This document shows, one piece after another, positions 4,401 through 7,693 of a stretch of DNA of 7,693 nt. Below the pieces are notes generated by a model. That model saw nothing but the letters and a program-made list of their open reading frames with translations, was not told where the DNA came from and did not search any database. A program made the position numbers and the translations under genes. Within the stretch, counting starts at the first letter, position 1, and each line of letters begins with the position of its first letter. The stretch is from an uncultured Pelolinea sp. (GTDB lineage Bacteria > Chloroflexota > Anaerolineae > Anaerolineales > Anaerolineaceae), in the NCBI GenBank assembly GCA_937902055.1, contig CALGUJ010000043.1:1-7693 (forward strand), written 5' to 3'.

Positions 4401-7259
4401 GCGGACGGTTTGCAATTTGCCTTCGAATACAACACTGATATCTTCAATCCGGCAACCATCGAGAGTTTAACAGCGCATTTCAAATATATGCTCCGGCAAG
4501 TCATGGAAGATTCCGGGAAAAACATCGCGGATTACGCGATCCTGACAGAGGATGAAGAGCGCGAATTATTGGCATGGAGCGGTGGCAGCAGCCCCTACCC
4601 GCGGGAAATCCCGATCCACGAACTTTTCGAGCAACGAGCTGAAGAAACACCGCAGGCGGCAGCCGTTTTTCACAACGGGCAAAGCCTGACTTACGCCGAA
4701 CTCAACCGCAAAGCCAACCAAACCTCCCATTGGCTCAAAGACATGGGATTGCAGCCGGGAGACCTGGTGGGCCTGAATTTGCCGAAAACGGAGTGGACCA
4801 TCATTGCGATGTTGGCGGTGCTAAAAGCCGGAGGGGCGTACCTGCCTTTGGATCCGGCTTACCCGCATGAACACCTGCTGAATATCGTGAAGGATGCGAA
4901 ACCAGCCATCATCCTCACCGATTCGGATACCTTTATCAATTTACCGCCGGATGCCGCGAAAGTCGCGCGCTTCGACCGCGCCGCACATGATATCGATACC
5001 CAGGCGGACGAAAATCCCGCCGCCGGCGTGAAAGCTGATGACCTGGCCTACTGCATTTATACCTCCGGTTCCACCGGAACACCGAAAGGCGTGATGGTGG
5101 AACATCGCCCGCTGGTCAATTTCACCACCAGCACCGTGCGCCATTACGGGATCCATCCGGGAGACCGCATGCTGCAATTCGCTTCATTGAATTTCGATAC
5201 CTCAGCGGAAGAAATCTTCCCGACTTTGTGCAGCGGTGCGACGTTGGCGCTGCGCTCGAACGACATGCTGGATTCCCTCCCGCATTTCCTGCAGCGCTGC
5301 CGCGAATGGGGCCTCACCATCCTGGACCTGCCCACGGCATTTTGGCAGGAACTGGTGCAATACCTGGAGAAGAGCCGCGAAAAGCTGCCGGAGACGTTGC
5401 GCATGATCATCATTGGCGGCGAACGGGTATCGCCGGCGCACCTGAACACCTGGCACCGTTTGGGGTTCGAGCACATCGACCTGCAAAACACCTATGGGTT
5501 GACGGAGTGCACCTGCGTGGTCACCCGCTGCCGGCTCACGGCGCAGGAACGCGCGCAATACGGCCAACGCGAAGCCCCGATCGGCAAGGCGATCGACAAC
5601 GTCAGCCTGTACGTGCTGGATGAACACATGCGCCTGGTGCCCAAAGGAGCAGCCGGCGAGCTGTACATCGGAGGCGATTGCCTGGCAAGGGGTTACCTCA
5701 ACCGGCCGGATTTGACAGCGGAGCGTTTTTTGCCCAATCCCATCGGCGGGGCAGGCGGCAGGGTATATAAAACTGGCGATATTGTCCTGTGGCGGCCAGA
5801 CGGAGCGTTGGAATACCTGGGGCGCAGCGACGAGCAGATCAAAATCAGGGGTTTTCGCATCGAACCGGGAGAGATTGAAACTGCCCTGCTGCAATTCAAT
5901 GGTATCTCCGACGCGGTGGTGGTCAAGCGCAGCGATCCTTCTAAAACAGAGCAGTTGGTGGCATACCTGGTGGTGGATGCGGGCGGCACCGTGGACGAGG
6001 AATTGCTGCGCAGCCACATGAACACCCGGCTGCCGAAATACATGCAGCCGGCCTATTATCAATTATTGAAGGAATTACCGCTTTCTCCAAACCGGAAAAT
6101 CGATAAACAAGCCCTGCCCGAGCCGGATTGGGGCAGAGGCGCCAGCGAGAAAACGCAAAAAGGACCTGAGACAGCGGCGGAAGAAAAAATGCTGGCAATC
6201 TGGCAGGAGATGCTGGGCAGGCAGACCATCGGCGTGGAAGATAACTTTTTCGAGATCGGCGGCCATTCGCTGTTAGCCGCGCGCATGATGACGGAGGTTG
6301 AAAGTCGATTCGGCGTCTCCGTACCGCTGGTGGCGTTATTGGAGAATCCCACTGTCCGCGATCTGGCCAAAGCGGTCAGCGCTTCCGGCTGGAACCCTTC
6401 GTGGAAATCGTTGGTCAAACTTAAGGAGAGCGGGAGCCAGGCCCCGATCTTCCTGGTGCATGCCATCGGCGGAGACGTCCTGAGCTACCGAAGCCTGAGC
6501 GCGTACCTGGCGGACCTGGACCGGCCAATTTACGGGCTGCGCGCGCAGGGAGTGGACGGCAAGACCAGGCCGCTGGATAGTGTGGAGGAAATGGCCGCGC
6601 TCTATCTGAAAGAAATCCGCGAAGTCCAGCCGCATGGCCCCTATTACCTGGGAGGGTATTCATTCGGCGGGACAGTGGCATACGAAATGGCGCAACAGCT
6701 TTGGGTGGCCGGGGAGAAAACGGCGCTGTTGGCGATGTTCGACACGGTGGTGATGGAAAATCTGCCGCCGGAACTCAAACCCGGAAAGTTAGTGATGGCG
6801 CTCGACCGCGTGGAACGGTTGGGATTCATCGCCGGCAAATGGCTGCGGTTGAGCCTGCCCAAGAAAATCGAATACTTCAGAAAATCGATTGGCGTCGTGA
6901 GCAGCCGGCTGAGGGCATTGGCGAGCCGCACGAAATACGTCAATCCGCAGGAGCAGGCTGACCGGGAGCGCTGGCTGCGCAAACCGCCGGCATTCCAAAA
7001 GGTGGAGACGATCAATCAGCGCGCACTGGATGCATACGTGACCAGGCCGTATGCCGGCCCGGTGGTTTATTTCAAAGCCAGGCAGCGGGAATGGAGCGAG
7101 ATGGTGCGGCCGGAACCGCTGTGGCGCCGGCTGGCTCTGGGCGGTTTAAGCGTTTACACCTGCGAAGGCAACCACAATTCCATCATGGTCGAGCCTTACG
7201 TGCGCAGCCTGGCGGTAGCGCTCAGACGGGCTTTGGAGAGCGGAGAGCAGCACCAGTAA
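1443..7259 (+). CDS. Dimodular nonribosomal peptide synthetase, A-T-C-A-T-TE
   Basis: A single 1938-residue NRPS with domains in this order: adenylation A1 (about residues 8-495), carrier T1 (512-578, Ser543), condensation C (600-1030), adenylation A2 (1057-1560), carrier T2 (1577-1646, Ser1609) and type I thioesterase TE (1667-1927). Because A1 starts almost at residue 1 with no condensation domain before it, this is an initiation module; C-A2-T2 is one elongation module and TE releases the product. By colinearity the product is a dipeptide or something made from it. All core motifs are recognisable and the reading frame is unbroken, so the enzyme looks functional. There is no epimerisation, methyltransferase, oxidase or reductase domain. 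The protein has no signal peptide and acts in the cytosol. The start is set by the RBS at 1431-1434. The gene lies 5 nt after a GT4 gene, and a PPTase gene starts 1 nt after its stop, so the carrier-activating enzyme is made with it. The NRPS identity is certain; the product is not known to me. Confidence 0.98.
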   Translation: MNTLLVDQFLEQSKRHADRIAIIHTGRKITYAELAQRALALAAYLQAEFHLAHEQLIGIHGTRSIESITGMLAVMLAGGAYVPLPANWPEGRKRAIIEDAKISIVLEDEFAAPFESTSGKAVSIGKAISATGESGHRLPELSADQLAYVMFTSGSTGKPKGVMVEQRNVMAMLKGFEKIAPVGGELSGSALVSIGFDVSVWEIFSMLCFGGTLHLIDHPEMVPELARYFCDQGIRSAYLPPLLLADFIRELEKPGIKPVLERLLVGVEPILQKTLAAIKDHIPGLRIINGYGPTETAICATFYEFKSAVEAERRTPIGKAVDGYRVYLVDEQFKPVKKGDEGEILICGAGVARGYFADAVLTDEKFIRDPSEENKMGRCYRSGDYARELPDGNLEYCGRKNQQIKIDGYRVELSEIEAALNRFPQIGQACAAVRQRHGRRQIIAYYTASGDQAIDLQELKSFIRDLLPQSMLPAAYAQVAQFPVTENGKIDRALLPDPTGEEKHKIIPPQGSREADLLRIFQEVFHDDTFGLESGFFDQGGNSLQAASILARIRERFGSEISFPDFYQSESIQELAARLDKVRAADSAASRTTIPHCGSDKIPLSYSQERMWFLSRSEPENPSLHSSFALLIEGELDIARLQRSLRELIDRHAILRTVFREEDGQPYQAVLPEIDLPLSTVNLSGNKDPLAELRQAITGSNLKVFDIHAAPPFRLILYTINPQQAVLGVIIHHIITDGWSAEIFRSDLAEIYRQTGRKSGFHKATKHTYADFACWQKSEQFERRINPQLDYWKEKITDETTITQLPNDHARPLTQSSNADTVWLKIDGNLYRQLTDYSSRHSITLFPILLSAFCLTLSRHTHDQIIQIGSFFANRVLAEVENIMGPFVNGVVLKLDLSDNPNFNELAARAASTVMEAQANQEAPIEKVIEAARVKRDRSQRTLFGIVFNFVNIPKSGAGDGEITFQFFDFEAGTVTYDLNVEFNQDADGLQFAFEYNTDIFNPATIESLTAHFKYMLRQVMEDSGKNIADYAILTEDEERELLAWSGGSSPYPREIPIHELFEQRAEETPQAAAVFHNGQSLTYAELNRKANQTSHWLKDMGLQPGDLVGLNLPKTEWTIIAMLAVLKAGGAYLPLDPAYPHEHLLNIVKDAKPAIILTDSDTFINLPPDAAKVARFDRAAHDIDTQADENPAAGVKADDLAYCIYTSGSTGTPKGVMVEHRPLVNFTTSTVRHYGIHPGDRMLQFASLNFDTSAEEIFPTLCSGATLALRSNDMLDSLPHFLQRCREWGLTILDLPTAFWQELVQYLEKSREKLPETLRMIIIGGERVSPAHLNTWHRLGFEHIDLQNTYGLTECTCVVTRCRLTAQERAQYGQREAPIGKAIDNVSLYVLDEHMRLVPKGAAGELYIGGDCLARGYLNRPDLTAERFLPNPIGGAGGRVYKTGDIVLWRPDGALEYLGRSDEQIKIRGFRIEPGEIETALLQFNGISDAVVVKRSDPSKTEQLVAYLVVDAGGTVDEELLRSHMNTRLPKYMQPAYYQLLKELPLSPNRKIDKQALPEPDWGRGASEKTQKGPETAAEEKMLAIWQEMLGRQTIGVEDNFFEIGGHSLLAARMMTEVESRFGVSVPLVALLENPTVRDLAKAVSASGWNPSWKSLVKLKESGSQAPIFLVHAIGGDVLSYRSLSAYLADLDRPIYGLRAQGVDGKTRPLDSVEEMAALYLKEIREVQPHGPYYLGGYSFGGTVAYEMAQQLWVAGEKTALLAMFDTVVMENLPPELKPGKLVMALDRVERLGFIAGKWLRLSLPKKIEYFRKSIGVVSSRLRALASRTKYVNPQEQADRERWLRKPPAFQKVETINQRALDAYVTRPYAGPVVYFKARQREWSEMVRPEPLWRRLALGGLSVYTCEGNHNSIMVEPYVRSLAVALRRALESGEQHQ
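1464..2927 (+). other. NRPS adenylation domain A1 (initiation module)
   Basis: This domain activates the first amino acid as an aminoacyl-AMP and loads it on T1. Seen: A3 P-loop TSGSTGKPKG (residues 152-161), A4 FDVSVWEIF (Asp197), A5 NGYGPTE (Glu295), A7 YRSGD (Asp384), A8 GRKNQQIKIDG (398-408) and A10 NGKID with the catalytic Lys489. Aligning by eye to GrsA PheA gives pocket residues Asp197, Val198, Trp201, Tyr238, Leu264, Gly266, Gly290, Ile298, Cys299 and Lys489. Asp197 indicates an alpha-amino acid; the rest of the pocket is neutral and partly aromatic. I do not recognise this exact code and predict only a hydrophobic or aromatic substrate. Departures from consensus: VPLPANWP where VPLDPxYP is usual, GVE where GGE is usual after the pocket strand, and KIDG instead of KIRG in A8. 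Confidence 0.93.
2976..3176 (+). other. NRPS peptidyl carrier domain T1
   Basis: The carrier motif FFDQGGNSLQA places the phosphopantetheine attachment serine at Ser543 (codon 3069-3071). It is preceded by the usual helix with LLRIFQEVF. The residue before the serine is Asn rather than the frequent His; both occur in carriers of this family. It would present the first aminoacyl thioester to the donor side of the downstream C domain. Confidence 0.95.
3240..4532 (+). other. NRPS condensation domain (probably LCL type)
   Basis: This domain forms the peptide bond between the T1- and T2-bound residues. Motifs seen: C1 SYSQERMWFL (605-614), C2 RHAILRT (from Arg651), C3 HHIITDG with catalytic His733 and Asp737, C4 YADFACWQ, C5 ANRVLAEVENIMGPFVN, C6 NQEAPIEKV and C7 RDRSQRTLF. 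The active-site motif is intact, so condensation activity is expected. With no epimerisation domain before it, an L-accepting (LCL) subtype is the natural call, but that is inference from architecture; I did not place the domain in a phylogeny. Confidence 0.93.
4611..6122 (+). other. NRPS adenylation domain A2, predicted for a basic amino acid
   Basis: This domain activates the second residue. Seen: AGGAYLPLDPAYP, A3 TSGSTGTPKG (1207-1216), A4 FDTSAEEIF (Asp1252), A5 NTYGLTE with Leu where Pro is usual, A7 YKTGD, A8 GRSDEQIKIRG and A10 NRKID with catalytic Lys1552. Alignment by eye to GrsA PheA gives pocket residues Asp1252, Thr1253, Glu1256, Asp1295, Ile1323, Gly1325, Thr1350, Cys1358, Val1359 and Lys1552. 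Glu and Asp at the positions equivalent to 239 and 278 are the pattern known from pockets that bind a cationic side chain. From memory, the code resembles those for lysine or beta-lysine, so a lysine-like diamino acid is the best guess; ornithine, arginine or diaminobutyrate remain possible. Confidence 0.93.
6171..6380 (+). other. NRPS peptidyl carrier domain T2
   Basis: A canonical carrier motif FFEIGGHSLLA gives the phosphopantetheine serine as Ser1609 (codon 6267-6269). It follows the helix EEKMLAIWQEML and a short charged linker after A2. It carries the second residue and then the dipeptidyl thioester, and passes it to the adjacent thioesterase. Confidence 0.96.
6441..7223 (+). other. NRPS type I thioesterase domain
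   Basis: An alpha/beta-hydrolase release domain. The nucleophile is Ser1740 in GYSFGG, the acid is probably Asp1767 in AMFDT, and the base is His1911 in GNHNSIM. The Ser-to-Asp spacing of 27 residues matches that of the surfactin TE (Ser80-Asp107). The Asp-to-His segment is 144 residues against about 100 there, with a basic, helical-looking stretch around residues 1810-1850 that probably forms the lid over the active site. Whether release is by hydrolysis, cyclisation or transfer to another acceptor cannot be told from sequence. Confidence 0.92.
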
Positions 7260-7260
7260 A

Positions 7261-7693
7261 ATGAGCGATAATTTGATCCGGTCCGGTTGGGAAGTAACTG
7301 ATACAGTGCCGGAAGTGAAGCCGGGCGAAATTGCCGTGTGGCAATTTCACCCGAAGGAAATGACCCATTTCGTCCGGCCATTGGGCAAACTGCTCTCGCG
7401 AGATGAGAAAAGCCGGCGTGAACGTTTTTTGAACGATAAGGCCAGGCAGGAATTCGTACTCAGCCACGGGGTATTGCATTGCCTGCTGGCAAAGCTGCTG
7501 CAGCAATCCCCCGCCTCGATTGAATTCAAGGTTGGAACACAGGGGAAACCGCAACTGGCCGGGCAGGAACAAACTCAAGCGCTTTCATTTAACCTGACCC
7601 ACACCGAAAATGCAAGTTTGATCGCTTTCGGCTGCGACTGCGAGGTGGGCATCGATGCCGAGAAAGAACAGACATTAATAGACCTGAAGCGCC
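7261..7693 (+). CDS. Sfp-type 4'-phosphopantetheinyl transferase, N-terminal part (3' end outside window)
   Basis: An open frame of 144 codons runs from ATG 7261 to the window edge without a stop. The enzyme moves the 4'-phosphopantetheine of coenzyme A onto a serine of carrier domains, turning apo-NRPS into the holo form. Seen: an arginine-rich segment SRRERFLNDKARQEFVLSHG before a leucine-rich helix, GKPQL (residues 95-99), FNLTHT (110-115; the usual form is FNLSHS) and VGIDAE (129-134), whose Asp132 and Glu134 correspond to the metal-binding residues of the GIDIE motif in Sfp. The later W-x-x-K-E motif lies beyond the window; by family length (about 220-250 residues) roughly 80-100 residues are missing. 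The ATG lies 1 nt after the NRPS stop, and the only possible RBS is a weak GGAGAG at 7242-7247, so translation probably depends on ribosomes finishing the NRPS. Its natural targets are Ser543 and Ser1609 of that protein. Confidence 0.93.
   Translation, partial: MSDNLIRSGWEVTDTVPEVKPGEIAVWQFHPKEMTHFVRPLGKLLSRDEKSRRERFLNDKARQEFVLSHGVLHCLLAKLLQQSPASIEFKVGTQGKPQLAGQEQTQALSFNLTHTENASLIAFGCDCEVGIDAEKEQTLIDLKR

Noticed and set aside
4500..4620. Possible epimerisation or additional small domain between C and A2
   Set aside because: The stretch is the ordinary C-A linker (containing ILTEDEERELLAWSG) and is too short for another domain.
1896..5096. Near-repeated DNA around 1896-1935 and 5061-5096 as a direct repeat or recombination site
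   Set aside because: The similarity is explained by both stretches encoding the conserved A3 P-loop of the two adenylation domains.
5202..6062. Long minus-strand open frame (286 codons) antisense to the second adenylation domain
   Set aside because: It lies wholly opposite strongly conserved A2 coding sequence, its translation shows no recognisable domain, and long antisense frames are expected opposite GC-rich coding DNA.
7224..7262. Terminator or promoter at the NRPS-PPTase junction
   Set aside because: The genes are 1 nt apart, and I see no GC-rich hairpin followed by a T-run and no convincing -35/-10 pair.

Overview
The window is almost wall-to-wall coding sequence. It reads as one operon on the + strand: the 3' end of a GT4 glycosyltransferase, a second complete GT4 glycosyltransferase, a complete 1938-residue nonribosomal peptide synthetase (NRPS), and the 5' part of an Sfp-type 4'-phosphopantetheinyl transferase (PPTase). 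The junctions are an 8-nt overlap, a 5-nt gap and a 1-nt gap. No room is left for internal promoters or terminators between genes, so co-transcription and translational coupling are likely. I see no RNA genes, mobile elements, CRISPR arrays or convincing minus-strand genes. The host is clearly a bacterium of moderately high GC (by eye a little above half), but the sequence alone does not let me assign a phylum.

Layout: 1-320, C-terminal part of a retaining GT-B glycosyltransferase. 313-1437, a paralogous GT4 enzyme of 374 residues. 1443-7259, an NRPS with domain order A1-T1-C-A2-T2-TE. 7261 to the window end, the N-terminal 144 residues of a PPTase.

The NRPS is a self-contained assembly line. 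A1-T1 has no condensation domain in front of it, so it is an initiation module. C-A2-T2 is one elongation module, and a type I thioesterase releases the product. All catalytic residues I checked are present, so the simplest prediction is a dipeptide (linear, cyclised or oligomerised on release). No epimerisation, methylation, oxidation or reductase domain is present. The A2 pocket residues, read by alignment to GrsA PheA, are D-T-E-D-I-G-T-C-V-K. Acidic residues at the positions equivalent to 239 and 278 point to a positively charged substrate such as lysine, beta-lysine or another diamino acid. The A1 pocket reads D-V-W-Y-L-G-G-I-C-K, which I do not recognise; it looks like a pocket for a neutral, probably hydrophobic or aromatic, alpha-amino acid.

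The PPTase would convert the two carrier-protein serines to the holo form. The two adjacent GT4 enzymes suggest that the peptide is joined to a sugar, or that the NRPS sits inside a larger polysaccharide or glycolipid locus. That glyco-peptide link is the most interesting possibility here, but it is inference from gene order.
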